Origin: Pycnopodia helianthoides
Taxonomy: Eukaryota > Echinodermata > Asteroidea > Forcipulatida > Asteriidae
NCBI GenBank assembly: GCA_032158295.1
Contig: CM063255.1
Location: 15,094,094-15,158,093 of the forward strand
Direction of reading: 5' to 3'
DNA length: 64,000 nt
Both the position numbers and the translations under genes were made by a program. Shown in pieces: positions 12,801-23,138 of this stretch. Every line of letters begins with the position of its first letter. The first letter of the stretch is position 1. The notes below the pieces were generated by a model that saw only the letters and a program-made list of their open reading frames with translations, was not told the origin of the DNA and made no database searches.

Positions 12801-15800
12801 TACTTCCGAGTTAGTTTTACTTCCAGCCGTATAAAAGTAAATTACTGAACCAAATTTAAGTATTTTTGTTATACAATTGTTCATGAGTATTTGAAGAAAA
12901 AGACTATGTATTCAGTTTGTGGATACAAGTTGTAAATATAGTCCGTGCTACAGAAGCATGTTTTACGGCGCATCAGCGTGGGGAGCTAGAGGGTAAACCT
13001 TTGGGGCATGTCCCGTACAGCCGGTGCCGCGTCTCGTGGGGCCAGCCAGAGAGACAAACCACGGCATGAACTCGGAGCCTGTGGAGGGGTAGGGATCCAG
13101 ACCATTAATTACGTTTTGTTTAACGAGGGTTTTAGTCTGTAGCCGTAGCTATTATCCCCTAACTATTGACACGTTACGTGAGGCCTGCGCATACACACGC
13201 GGCGAGACGACGACGAATAGCTGCACGATGTCCACAAGTTGATGTGGATCGGACTGTGTTCATGTCGGGGTTTTTTAAATACACGTGAATTTGTGCTTGA
13301 CGGATATGTAAATGGTCCTCATGCCACGCCATTGTTATAATTAATACATAAACAGAGCCGGTCTACTTAAAACAACGTCACGTAAACTTGACAGTTGCAA
13401 CGGCTGGAAAAGCGTATACGCTGACCTTTGACCGCGTTTTGTTTTTTCACATTTTTCGTTAATTACGTGACATTTTGATGATTTTATTTTTACATCAACC
13501 ATCTAAACATTATTGTCTGTGATTCCACATCACTAAATTAGGTAAAAAGTAAGCCGGTGTGTCCCTTTAAACATAAGACGAACAACGGACAGTGCGAGTA
13601 TGCAATAATTGCAACATTCCAATGCAATGTCAGAAGATAACAAATTTGACATTAATGTCGAAGACCACGAAAGCATTTCTGAAATTGTGCCAGGCTTAAA
13701 TGTTTTCAATCCAAAGCATGCCAAGAGACTGTCTTTCCACGTCCGAAGGAAAGTAGGACATGCAGTTGATCAGATTTTATATCGACAAACGTGATCTCAA
13801 TAACGAAGCAATCACGTTCTAAATCCTACAGATTCAAATACTAGAAGGTTTCAAGAAATTTATAATTTAATTTGGCAATGTGTACTCTATAGTGATATTA
13901 CACTGATATTCAGATTTCGGGACGAAGTCTATACATTTTTAATAAGCACCAGGGCCGAAACTATAGGGTAAAACTTTTGGGGGTAAACTAAAACTGTTGT
14001 TTCTGTTTGTATTTTACCTAAACAAGCCCCCTTTCAGCGCTCTCGTTATTTACTATTTTTTGTTTTAATAGTTAATCTGCCGTGGAGGTAAAAACGAATA
14101 CATTGTCTGCGTAAATATAAACCTAGTTTTAAAAACAACACTGAAAATTTAACATAAAAGGTCATAAAATGTAACTGTTCTTTCGGGTAATTTTAAATTC
14201 AAAAGTCCAGATTCCAAATGGGGCGCAGTGGGGTGGGGGCGGCAGGGACATCAATTGGGGGAACGTGCAAAAAACAGTTGTTGTGTTTTTACCTCTAGTT
14301 TAGAGTCACTTTGACCCGACCTCTGGGTCAGCCTGACCCAGAAATGGTCAAGAGTTTGCGATTTCATATCAGGGTGTAATTGAACAAAAACAGCTTTAGC
14401 GATCGTGATCAAAGTCCGCTTGTTGCTCGACATGGAAGCGTGAACTCTCACCCAGTTACTGCACGCACGCGCGTTGACCGCATTGATCTACATTATACTA
14501 ACTGGATAGGACGACTGCGCGTAAATGTAGCGAACGCGCGCGTTTGCAAGTGGGGCTTTTGAATTTAAACGGGGAGGCGGCGCACAATCTGCACGCAACG
14601 CAAATAAATGATTTTCGGGGTCGTGGAAAAATATTGCTCCGTTTTTTGCCGTATTTAAAGGTTTCGTTATGTAAAACAAGGGATGACACCGTAGTCAAAC
14701 ACAAGTTTTATGCTGCAACTATGGTAAAGGTTTGTGTTGCGGTAAGTTGCTCTTCTTCAGGAGCTATGTACGGACGAGAAAATCGGATTTCCTTTCACAG
14801 GTAAGAGGTGTAGTCTGCAAAAAAAACCGAACACTGACACATATTTTATATTACTTGATCATGCTGTTTTCAAAATAGTATTTTATTTTTGGGCCTGTAA
14901 GCCTATATTATTTTTTTAAATACAAACTTCAATATAGTGTATAAGTGTTCGGGCCAACAAGGGTGAACACCTTTTGTTTGGGTTTTGTTTTTCTGTGTAG
15001 GTGTTAACTGCAATGCTCAATTAATTAAATTAAATTCGATTGAATTCAAAGTTGTTAATTGTTTGTTTTTGACATTTCTCGTGATTGCCCGTATAAATTG
15101 TTTAGGAATAAATTCGTTGGCAGACTGAACCTTTATGTTACGTTTTCCTGCTGTTAGTCTTCCCTTCTCTATATCTATTTTACGTTTTAGTGTTTCTGTT
15201 TCGTGTGTAACTAATTAAATTTCTGATACGATTAATACACAGTTATGGTTTCTTCAGTTTTAGTTTCCATGTGGCAATTATCTAACTTTCTGATTGTAAA
15301 TATGAAACAAATGGAGCTAAACTGGCTCCTTCTTGAAAAAAAATCATCATTTTGTATTGAATAAACCACTATCTACTTGTATGTGCGAGAGTCTTGTTTA
15401 TTTATTATACGGTCACATTAGCGACAATTTATCTTATCCCAAATTTATTGGTTTTTAAGATTGGACCTCGAAGTTTTCTAATGTGCTTGATACTTTAAAA
15501 ACAAATATGCGTTCATGCTCTAGGCCTATATAAATTGATTGATGAAATATCAATCTAGATTAACAAACTCTCTCCAAAAAGAAAAGTTATTATAAACCTT
15601 CAACATGCTCATCATCACTCAAGTACTTGTACTATTACTGCATGCTTGAGGCCATGCATGCTGGGACCGCCGCGCTTGCGTACTTTCACGCAAATACCCC
15701 GTTCAGCGACTACGCGCTTAGCCATAACAGCGATCATCGAACGTGCACAAACGCGCTGAGTTGTCCTATCCAGTCAGTATAATGTAGATCAATGGTTGAC

Positions 15801-18800
15801 CGTCAAAGCAAAAACAAAAGCTTTAACGGGCGCTGTCATTATCATCGCGCGCGCGCGTGTGCAGTAACTGGGGAGAGTTCGGAGTTTAATGTCTAAAAAC
15901 CATAGAGCTATATATATTGTCAATATATATAGCTCTATGCTAACAACAGACTCGCTGTGATAACGACGACAGTGCCCCTTGAAATAACTTCTTTTACTTC
16001 CTTGTTCAGAGTTACCTATATGCCACTTTCGAAAAGGGGCACAAACTAAACAATAAAAGCTTAGACTCCCATTCATACACACAATAATCAGTTTATGACT
16101 CACAACCAAAACTGTCCATTATAACTTTTAAAATGAACATCATTGCCTCAGACACAAACTTCAATGGTAATATTGCCATAAGTTTGTAATAATAAGACAC
16201 TTGGTCCACACAAATAGCGCCTGAAACATTTCCGCCACTCTAAAATGAAACTGAGGCCATTTCCTATTGCAGAAAAAGCCTCCTTCAGTGATCTCTGGCC
16301 AATTTAAACTACACAACAAAGAACTGGAACGCACTTCATTTTCAAGATTAAGAAATAGAACTCCTCAAGGTTCTCACCTATTGTGGTTTTATAATTAGTC
16401 TCAATGCGACATCGTTCCCATTGAGCTGTAACAAGAACCTTGTGTGTCTGAATTCCCCGGCCATTTGAGTTTTTAACTGAAAATTATTATCACTGCATGG
16501 TCAACCGCGGTTACTATACACAATAACAGGATTGCATGGCATTGATATTTTGTATTAAAAATAAAGTGACAATACAATCAAAACTGTGAAATAGGGTTGG
16601 CAATTTGATCCGAACAAAATTGGTACGACTGAAACAAGTCTGTAGTTTGCAAACTGTTGAAATGTTGTTCTTTTATAGATCGGTAGGCCTAACCAGTTTT
16701 TGAACTCATATTTTTGTTGTTGTTTTATAGGCGTTTGTTTATGTATTGCATTTAATATGATTCCCTTTTGAAATGTATTAGGCTTTTAATTTATTTTATT
16801 TTTTTACAAAAATGAAAGCCTATAAATGACCAGAAGAAAGAGAATGCATAAATAAAAAAATAAACAAGGAAAGTCGTGTTTGGTCAACACAAATGCCCCG
16901 CAAGCCAGTCCGTTTCTTGACATTTTGACCTTATAGGTGGTCCATACACAATAGACCGAATCTCAAGACCAAACCGCACACTACGATTGGAGTCGATATG
17001 CCAAGTACTTCCTGAGTAATCGCTCGGATAACATTTCTCTTGCTTTAGCCACAGGAACCTTGAAACTTGGCCTAGGGTCCAACAACAATCTCAAAGTATT
17101 GATCAGACAACATTTATTTTTAGCCATAATGACCTTGCTATTTGACTGGGGTGGGAGGGGGGGCTCAAACAAAAGACTTCAAGATTTCTTTAAACTTTAT
17201 GGAAACCATTAACTGCAAGGTACAGCGTGTACAGAAACCAAGGACTTGCCAATTGCGGTTTGTGTAAGAAAGGTACCCGCCGTAGAAAGATGGGGTTGAA
17301 AGGAACAGAATCAGCCCGCTTGCTAAAAGTAAACCACGAATGAAAGCCAAGTTAACTTGCCAATTGTTGCTTGTTTATAAGAGTGGTACCCAAGGAGACC
17401 AGGTGGAGGGCGGGGTTCAAGGAACCAAATCATTCCCCTCCCTCAGCCCCCCCCCCACTTGCTGAAGATACATTGTGTAAGAAACAAAGAACTTGTCAAA
17501 AACGAGTTGTGTGCTTTATGAAATCCTCCGCCAAAAATGTTCGTTTGCACTGTTTCTCTGACTTCAAAGAAATCCCGTCATAGGACCTCCAGAACGACCT
17601 TAAGACTGGTGCTAAACCATATGTTTACAGCCGCAAGCATCTTCAGAAAAGACTGAGGTTTTTTTTAAATGATAATCTCAACATGGGCTAATAGAGAGTT
17701 GATTTTCTATAAATACAAAATTAAATTCAATTAAATAAAAAATTCCAATACCGGGTAGAAAAAATGTTTTGCTTTCTTTTTCCATTTTTCTTCTTCTTCT
17801 TCCTGTACCAAAATTGTATTTGTTGGCCAAATTGAGGGGGGGGGGGTGCCCCCGCCCCCGAGTTGGACTGGCTTTTGAATCCAAACCACTATGGCCGTCA
17901 TTCAACTGATTGGTTGCTAATGAAACTATTCCATCATTATTGTCTTCAGTTTGTATGTGTGTTTTTATAATGAATACACAAGAGATGATGCATGGTCACG
18001 TCACACATCGGGGACGGTTCATACTAAATGAATTGTAACACACTGCAATCATTCTGACGTGAATGTATACTTCAAAAAATAATTTCCGGTATGATTCGAT
18101 GATGACTCCGCGTGGATACTTTTAAATTGTGGAAGAGAAAAACAACTTCTTAGATCTCCCGGCCTTAACAGAATATTATTTTAGACAACAGCAATCGCTG
18201 AACATCTTCAAGAGCATCGTTGGCATTTCATACACAAATATTTGACAAGTATTTTACGGGAGAATTCTGTTATCGCACCCAAGTCAGTTCTCAGGTCAAT
18301 ATTAAATGAAGTAGTTAAGAAAGAAAAATTACAAACAAATGTTTTTCAAATATAATTTTACATATATTTTTATATAATATATTTACTATATCAAGTAATA
18401 AACTACAAGGAAAACTGACATGGTAGATTTTAAATAATTTTGTGTTGAATAAACAAAATTTGGCTAGAGCGGGATTTGAACAAACGAACTCCGGATAAAC
18501 ATGCTGCGCTCTGTTCCATTGCAATGGTATGTATCCCTTTGCTTCAATAACGGTATGCACCCGATTCGACTAGCCACCGTCACTAAAGCATGCGAGGAGG
18601 GGGATCCACGTTGATGGGAGGCAAGCACGCAAACCTTATAACACGCCCATGACACCGTTGGGAATAACCCGCTAAAATCCTCACCGCTTAATGAGAGTTG
18701 ACGTTCTACCATGATGCCTTGATTAGTTTCGTGAGCGGTTTTATGACTGAGGTGGCAATGCTATACAAGCCTTACTTATAAGTGACAGTGGCTAGTCCAA

Positions 18801-19236
18801 TTGGATAAACTGGATGACATTGATTGAAAAGCTTTAAATGAGAGTGAACTTATACAAGTCAATTTTAGCAAATGAATACAGAAGCTTCTACCGCATTATA
18901 AACATAAACATTCTATCGTGTACTTATTAGGCCTGAGATTGCTACATTTTTCAATCTTCACCGTTAGGTGAAAAACCAAAACATCTGTCTTACCGATGTG
19001 TCCTTGGGAATCAAGACGATCTCATACCCTGAAAGAATATCTGGCCTAGCGTTGATGTCTTGCACGGCCAGCTTCGTAGCAGGTAGTACAGCTTGCCCAC
19101 CGGCCCACGATCCCGTCATCGGAAACAGCCCAAGAAGATACAGCTTGTTCGTCGCGTTTAAAAAGTCGAGGCCGTCACACGGACGAACGGCTGCCGTGAT
19201 CACAACAGAAAACACCGCCAGTCGAAACCAAGTCAT
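716..19236 (-). CDS. GABBR2-like: GABA-B receptor-like class C GPCR, copy A (5' part, runs off left edge)
   Basis: Minus-strand exons 18994-19236, 12217-12357, 8490-8660, 4084-4185 and 716-830 give an uninterrupted 210-residue reading with matching phases (0,0,0,0,1) and GT/AG junctions. They encode a signal peptide and the first half of the Venus-flytrap domain, ending at YVWILPG. Exon order, lengths (243,141,171,102,115) and boundaries mirror copy B, so the two are tandem duplicates in the same orientation. No frameshift is seen in this copy. The pocket region keeps SYGSSSP, as in GABBR1, unlike copy B. Exon 6 and everything after it, including all membrane helices, must lie left of position 1; I found no exon 6 homology in 1-715. 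Confidence is high for family membership and moderate for any statement on ligand. Confidence 0.9.
1085..1160 (-). repeat. tRNA-like SINE fragment
   Basis: Minus strand carries GGGTTTGAATCCAACC, a B-box, after a GTCCACCCGG-side stem. Only the right half of a tRNA-like head is visible. Confidence 0.45.
1395..1722. repeat. Inverted-repeat element with tRNA-like arms
   Basis: Arms 1395-1478 and 1648-1722 are reverse complements (shared CTGTGAAAAATCCACAGGCAT core, each flanked by ACTCAGTAATTT). Each arm carries tRNA B-box-like GGATTC/AAATCC. Similar in plan to the head-to-head pair at 38309-38470. Confidence 0.65.
1776..2190. repeat. Inverted-repeat element, possible Penelope-type remnant
   Basis: Left arm from CAGTTTGCAGTATAACACCA and right arm ending GGTGTTATATTACTGCAAA are inverted copies, each containing GAGAACTTGTCTTG. 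The centre (about 1909-1960) has CTCCTGAGGATGACTAGAG then CTAGTCGAGACGTTG, a stem flanked by motifs that recall a degenerate hammerhead core as found in Penelope-like elements. The assignment is tentative. Confidence 0.45.
2458..3167. mobile_element. TTAA-flanked non-autonomous element (710 bp)
   Basis: Starts TTAAAGGAACACGTTGCCTT and ends with its reverse complement AAGGCAACGTGTTCCTTTAA. TTAA at both ends suggests a piggyBac-like target duplication. No transposase reading frame. Contains the hairpin at 2948-2993. Confidence 0.75.
2948..2993. repeat. Perfect hairpin inside the TTAA element
   Basis: ATTTATGGGAGTCAA, a four-base loop, then TTGACTCCCATAAAT; after one mismatch the stem extends five more pairs outward. 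Confidence 0.8.
3168..4083. other. Rest of intron 4 of copy A
   Basis: AT-rich, with an A-rich stretch at 3296-3385. Nothing else recognisable. Confidence 0.6.
4084..4185 (-). CDS. GABBR2-like: Copy A exon 4: flytrap domain
   Basis: 102 bases, 34 codons, TATAG acceptor, AAG|GTATCT donor. Reads SMADFHKDAKQRGIDIIGAE and SFVDNPTAQVANIK. Same length, phase and motif positions as exon 4 of copy B. Confidence 0.94.
4186..6180. other. Left two-thirds of intron 3 of copy A, no gene seen
   Basis: Contains a 156-codon open frame at 4303-4773 on the plus strand with no recognisable domain, and a run of 14 C at 5443-5456. I treat the frame as chance. Confidence 0.5.
6181..7863. mobile_element. Foldback element with long inverted arms (1.7 kb)
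   Basis: Outer arms: TTTAAGTGTCATTTCACGTA from 6181 and its reverse complement up to 7863. The arms extend for several hundred bases (shared GGTAACAGCTCATTTTGTGT and its complement). Internally, 6585-6960 and 7170-7550 are direct near-copies, so the element has also grown by duplication. No transposase frame. Confidence 0.75.
7959..8516. repeat. 62-bp minisatellite built from the exon 3 splice donor
   Basis: Nine units begin at 7959, 8020, 8081, 8143, 8205, 8267, 8329, 8391 and 8454. Two unit types alternate (dimer about 124 bp). The ninth unit is the true exon 3 end with donor CTCTG|GTAAGT. Units 2, 4 and 6 keep a donor-like CTCTG|GTAAAT and unit 8 a variant; odd units have lost it (TCTGGGAATGC). 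Confidence 0.9.
8490..8660 (-). CDS. GABBR2-like: Copy A exon 3: flytrap domain
   Basis: 171 bases, 57 codons, CAAG acceptor, CTG|GTAAGT donor, phase 0 both sides. Encodes ISYGSSSPKLSNRALFPRFF, RLLSPESLYNIAKLAIFKE and FNWKKVATLHESVPLFAL. SYGSSSP equals the GABBR1 pocket strand that includes a ligand-contact serine. The last 27 bases and the donor are also the terminal unit of the tandem array at 7959-8516. Confidence 0.93.
8661..9487. other. Intron 2 of copy A, right of exon 3
   Basis: No gene. Bases 9380-9440 share a short block (GCAACAGTCGTAGCC) with 36500-36530; both look like fragments of one dispersed repeat. Confidence 0.5.
9488..9770 (-). mobile_element. Truncated TTAA-type element
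   Basis: Ends ...GTAATGGTCCTTTAA at 9770. Shares AAACTTCTACAGGTTTGT and flanking blocks, inverted, with the complete copy at 31177-31565. Confidence 0.7.
9771..11477. other. Intron 2 of copy A, middle
   Basis: No gene. Short G-run at 9950-9960 and scattered AT-rich sequence. Confidence 0.5.
11478..12108. mobile_element. GC-richer inverted-repeat element containing a second element
   Basis: Left end TTTTGCCCCGTACAGAC, right end TTTCTGTACGGGGCTTC (inverted). Interior is locally GC-rich with CACGCGTGCACGTTTCATCA, shared with 24090-24180. The palindromic element at 11848-12000 sits inside. Confidence 0.5.
11848..12000. mobile_element. Palindromic MITE, copy 1
   Basis: Begins GGGAACTTTTGAACGCAAGG and ends with the near reverse complement; each arm has ACCAGGTAAAT(T). 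A second copy lies at 30476-30616. Confidence 0.75.
12217..12357 (-). CDS. GABBR2-like: Copy A exon 2: flytrap domain
   Basis: 141 bases, 47 codons, TTTAG acceptor, CAG|GTAAGA donor, phase 0 both sides. Reads CDGGEATDVMYRELYNRSTT, then MMILGAGCSIATEPTAQAS and HHWNLIQ. The intact counterpart of copy B exon 2; its frame proves the one-base loss there. Confidence 0.94.
12592..13570. mobile_element. TTAA-flanked element (979 bp)
   Basis: Ends are exact inverted copies: TTAAAGGGACACACCGGCTT and AAGCCGGTGTGTCCCTTTAA. Contains a 15-bp perfect hairpin at 12747-12778 (GACTTTTCGGAACCA arms). Related sequence at 60100-60810. No coding frame. Confidence 0.85.
13571..14440. other. Intron 1 of copy A between two elements
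   Basis: No gene. Bases 14305-14350 hold a scrap of the GGGTCAG family. Confidence 0.55.
14441..15882 (+). mobile_element. P-element-like transposon remnant
   Basis: Inverted termini: GAACTCTCACCCAGTTACTG from 14442, and CAGTAACTGGGGAGAGTTC ending at 15880. Further in, GACCGCATTGATCTACATTA at 14476 matches inverted sequence at 15764-15801. The interior holds a THAP exon (14721-14800) and an AATAAA near 15359. Most transposase exons are missing, so this is a deleted, non-autonomous copy. Confidence 0.65.
14721..14800 (+). CDS. THAP zinc-finger N-terminal exon (transposase fragment)
   Basis: ATG at 14721; 26 codons plus two bases before CACAG|GTAAGAGG. Reads MVKVCVAVSCSSSGAMYGRE then NRISFHR. 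Start, C-x4-C pair (residues 5 and 10) and FHR match the beginning of a THAP domain (C2CH zinc finger), found in P-element transposases and in host THAP proteins. The expected FP after FHR would come from the next exon, which I do not see before the right terminus. The inverted repeats around it favour a transposase origin. The DNA-binding finger is incomplete, so no function is claimed. Confidence 0.6.
15901..15939. repeat. 39-bp perfect palindrome
   Basis: CATAGAGCTATATATATTG, one base, then its exact reverse complement. It lies 20 bp outside the P-like element. Confidence 0.85.
15940..18440. other. Intron 1 of copy A, right part
   Basis: No gene. Low-complexity runs of C/G at 17440-17460 and 17835-17860. 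Paired GTGGTACC-type blocks near 17270 and 17390 look like a weak local duplication. Confidence 0.5.
18458..18560 (-). repeat. tRNA-derived SINE fragment
   Basis: Plus strand reads GGCTAGAGCGGGATTTGAAC, the complement of a B-box (GTTCAAATCCCGCTC), with AACTCCGG following as in 38317-38345. Confidence 0.6.
18994..19236 (-). CDS. GABBR2-like: Copy A exon 1: signal peptide and start of flytrap domain
   Basis: 243 bases, 81 codons, donor TCG|GTAAGA, phase 0. Start chosen at ATG 19236 (MTWFRLAVFSVVITAAV), a classic signal peptide; the frame is open upstream to 19365, but the upstream part overlaps the TATA box and is probably untranslated. Core motif KLYLLGLFPMTGSWAGG, then AVQDINARPDILSGYE and IPKDTS. 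NAT is a possible N-glycosylation site. Equivalent in every respect to exon 1 of copy B. Confidence 0.92.
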
Positions 19237-19303
19237 GTTGGGTTTTTTCTTTTTTACTAAAGCGAGCGTTCCACACAAGCCGATCCTGAGCGCATGTAAA
19301 GTG

Positions 19304-19315
19304 TGTATATATAGT
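19304..19315 (-). promoter_or_regulatory. TATA box of copy A
   Basis: Minus strand reads ACTATATATACAC about 70 bases upstream of the ATG at 19236. A start site about 30 bases on would leave a 5' leader of roughly 40 bases. No comparable box was noted at the same distance from copy B exon 1. Confidence 0.5.
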
Positions 19316-21775
19316 GTCACGTTCCTATTAGCAATTAAGGCTTGCAGCTTGCAGACCTGCAGCATGGGACAATTCTGATCAGTTCTGATGAAAAGCTTTT
19401 ACGGGCTGGAATGTTGTCTGCGCAAGCACGTGATTTAACATTTCCGCATTTCAAAGTCACTTTTTATTTTGTCGAGTTCAATCATGATCAAACCACACTT
19501 TGCTGCACAAATTACTAGGCACATGCTGAACCTTTAAAATAGGGTGTTGGTTTTGAAAAAAACCTTCGCATTAACAAAAGATGGATATGGATTTTTTTCT
19601 CAAATGCTGCAAACCTGTTGGTTTGGAAAAACCCATCGAATAAATGAAGATGTTTATGGATTTTTTTTACCGCAGCTCACATCAATTTGTTTTCTTCTTC
19701 TTTTGCGCAAAGGGTCGTTGTTAACTGTGACCCATTCCATCATGGGGTCGCAAACGCTATTTCGAAGCTTATGCACAAAACAAAAAATTCATAATTTAAA
19801 ACGTTCCTGACTTGTTTTCTAACATAATTGTTACTGCTTTTTTTCTTCGTTTTTCTTCGTCTCCCCCTTTGAAACGAAGTCACTTCTGATTTGAAAAACC
19901 AGATGAAGAGCGAGAAATTCCCTGTCGTTCATTACGTAAGTGGCCTTACAGATAATTTACGTCTGTGGAAGGCTTTCTAACTGCAACAGCAACTCCGTTC
20001 CTAATGGTTCAATTATTGTACGCGTGTTCTCTTTGTGCAAAGATAATCCATTATAAAGCCATTGTGTTAAACCATTAATTTCAAGTGGATGGCTATGCCA
20101 CATGGGATGCCATACCCAAAGGATACTGGTGGACTTTTGTCATGTCGAAGGTTTCTGTTGTTATTCTTATAATCGATTCCAATATCTACGTGAACAGTTT
20201 GAGTACCTATAGGTGATGGCGAGTATAGTCGAACCCTATACATGACTCAGAGGACTTGGTCTTAAACAATCATTTATACCATTGTAGTGAGATAACTCAT
20301 TAGGTCGAATCAAGTCTATGAAGGTAAAGGGAGATCTCACTGCACATGAAAACCGCATACGACAGCATAACATGACGGCACACATCGCAGAACAACACAA
20401 TAATATCCGGGTATGCTACCGAGAAGCAAGGTCTTCTTCACAACTGTTTCCAAAATTGTTATTTAGTTTCCGCCCATTAGGCCTATTCCTGGATCAAACG
20501 ACTTCTTGTTTTGATTTGGATGTAATTTGATCAAATTGCGTTGACATAATGATTTATTACCAGCGAAGGGAACTTTGAGGGGTTTCGCAAGATTTAAACG
20601 CACATGAAGGTGCACCATCGAAACTGTTTAAATCGGCAATCGGGTAGTATAAAGTGTCGGTATCAAAAAGGTGCCGTAAACGGTTGTGGTTTAAATCAGG
20701 AACACAAGACGACGCAAAATTCTTTCGCCACGCCGATTATTTTTTTTATTATCCCAAACTCATCAGACAAGTAGCCGTAATTTCATGATGATAAAAATGC
20801 TGTTGAGTACACGTCGTGCAACCACAGTCAAGCGGTTTACCTGTGGACGCCAATCGAGCCCGATCAATTTAATTACAAATTTTAAATAAATATGTAATTT
20901 TTCGGTTTCCAGGTAAAATGCTCTTATATGGGCGCCGTTTATTATAATTTGCTTGGTTGTTACATATTGACACAGTCGCAGCCTTTACCTAAAATTCCTC
21001 TGAAACGAGTACCACAGCCTGTAAAAAAAATGGGATGAAGTATTTTACACCACAAGGTTACTTGCAAAATCACCCCAAAAATATCCTCCTCTCTAGAGGT
21101 CTTTACGGTGATTTTCACGTGCATTTTGTGCTGGTACCATGCTGTGAAGAAACAGTCAGGGCTGGGGTCGGGATGTTTTCAACTTGACGTTTCTTAACAC
21201 CAGTGTAAGTGTTATTATATTCACGTGCCGCCATCAAAAAGTTTGGTAAAAACGTGCTGTATTTAAATTGAGTTTACAGTTATGATTCATGGGTTGGTAA
21301 GGACAACAAACATAATTGATTAACTTTAGTCTGAAAGCTTTCTGTTTATGAAGTACATACTAGAAAGAAAAAAATCTTTTAAATTTTTGAGACAACTATA
21401 TGTATTATGAAAACCTACCAGAAAAACCTTCAAAACACACAAAAACCACAACATCTCGTAACCATATGAACACTGTGTTTTACATGCTGAAAGTTGTCGA
21501 GGTTTTTCACTACTTTTCTCCTGTGACGCACACAACGAAAGCCTAAATTTCCACAAGTTCGTTATTTTATGTATGTGGTTGATCACACAAAACATGAACA
21601 CTGTCTGCGACTATTTTTGTCAGCTGTACCAGTCCTGTATAGCACCTTCACCTTGCTTCACACCTAACATTGTCTGAGCATGGAGGAAGGAGCCAGTATG
21701 CACATTTTGTCGATTCGTTGTTGGGAAGAAAATACAGTAGAGTAGAACAGGGAAGTTCACGTAACCATTCTAACT
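19316..21775. other. Upstream of copy A, intergenic, no gene seen
   Basis: Sequence before the TATA box of copy A. Bases 19545-19680 hold two loosely similar T-rich segments. Bases 21545-21640 resemble the 42249-42591 element (TTATGTATGTGGTTGATCAC). Confidence 0.5.
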
Positions 21776-21781
21776 GTTTTG

Positions 21782-22620
21782 TATGGTGGCCCTGAAGGAT
21801 CGCATATCGCAATGTGCGCACATATCTGCAACAAGCGATGTGCGCTCACACGTGATATTGCATATGTCGTAGAAACAAAATCGCGCGAATATATGTGTGC
21901 CGCAACATAGTATGCAATGGTCGTGAAACAAATTCGCTGGCGAATAATCGTGCGCACACGTATGCAATGTCGTGAAAAAATCCAATTCGCGAATGTGTGC
22001 TTTGCGACGCACACGTCTGCGAATATATTTGCGATGTCGTGAATTTTATTGCATACCATGTCGCATACCTTTGGGGTGATGTCATAGTTGCGAACAATTT
22101 GTTAGTGACCTAGGGAGTACGTGGCGCTACAGTCAGGTCAGGCTCCCTGTAAGCATGTACCCAGGAACTTGGCACCAGGCCAAGTCTTGCCATACCGGAA
22201 GACCACCCGCCTCGCTTGCCTAACAACAATGACTACCGCTGCAATGACTACCGCTTATCTCACTGTAGGCAAGAAACCACCCAGATCATTAGACATTTTA
22301 TTCAAAGGTATGCAACATGGTATGCAATAAAATTCAAGACATCGCAAATATATTCGCAGACGTGTGCGCACATATTCGCGAATTGTTTCACGACATTGCA
22401 TACCGTGTGCGCACATATTCGCGAATTGTTTCACGACATTGCATACGTGTGCGCACACATTCACGATTTGTTTCACGACATTGCATACGTGTGCGCACAT
22501 ATTCGCGAATTGTTTCACGACATTGCATACGTGTGCGCACATATTCGCGAATTGTTTCACGACATTGCATACGTATGCGCACACGTTTGCGATATGCGAT
22601 GTCCCTTCAGGGCCACCATA
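21782..22620. mobile_element. Foldback element with 42-bp tandem repeats
   Basis: TATGGTGGCCCTGAAGG at the left end and CCTTCAGGGCCACCATA at the right. Both flanks read GTTTTG (21776-21781, 22621-22626), a 6-bp target duplication. The right arm has about five 42-bp units (GTGCGCACATATTCGCGAAT plus TGTTTCACGACATTGCATAC); the left arm has diverged inverted units. The middle (about 22075-22300) is unrelated. Repeats leave frames open on both strands; these are not genes. Confidence 0.8.
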
Positions 22621-22850
22621 GTTTTGTTTGCTTGGATATCTGTAGTGTTACTCTGTATTAACGATAAGAGGTCAGGATTGTCCCATTTTCATTTTGAACC
22701 TACTTTTGAAGCATGATAGCCTTGTGTTTTTTTAAAGCGGTCTAGTTGGGGTTTTGATTTGTGGTTTTGATTTGTTTTTGTTTGTTTCACCAAAACCATG
22801 TTAAACCTGTACACCGAACCAGAGGTAAGAAACTGCCCCATCAATGTAAT

Positions 22851-23063
22851 TCAAGAATGCAAAATCTGACCGGGCTTTGTTTCAGGTCCTTGCTCTACAT
22901 GGCTTTGACCTTTCAACCATTGTCGATCCGCTGCGGGTGAAGGCCTCAGCATGGTGTCTCCAAATATGTCTCTATTTTGTGCTTGTTGATACCAATTGAC
23001 TGTCCCCCAGTCTTGTTGCAGCTCGTCTCTCCATCTTTTTCTTGGGTGCCCCCCTGAGGGCAC
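22851..23063 (-). pseudogene. LINE reverse-transcriptase C-terminal scrap
   Basis: Minus-strand frame contains GHPRKRWRDELQQDW and then QAQNRDIFGDTML, the G-P-KRWRD...AQDR--W signature at the C-terminal end of many non-LTR retrotransposon proteins. The ORF ends there and no upstream RT domain is visible. Confidence 0.6.
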
Positions 23064-23138
23064 ACTCTATTCAAATGTCTCTCCTTCAGGACGACAATTC
23101 AAACACCAAAGGAGTTCTCGTAATTTTTTTCATATCGT

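Noticed and set aside
18968..19378. 136-codon plus-strand frame over exon 1 of copy A
   Set aside because: Shadow of the minus-strand coding exon, which has family motifs and splice sites.
22216..22716. 166-codon open frame and its overlapping partners on both strands
   Set aside because: Produced by 42-bp stop-free repeats inside a foldback element; open in several frames at once.
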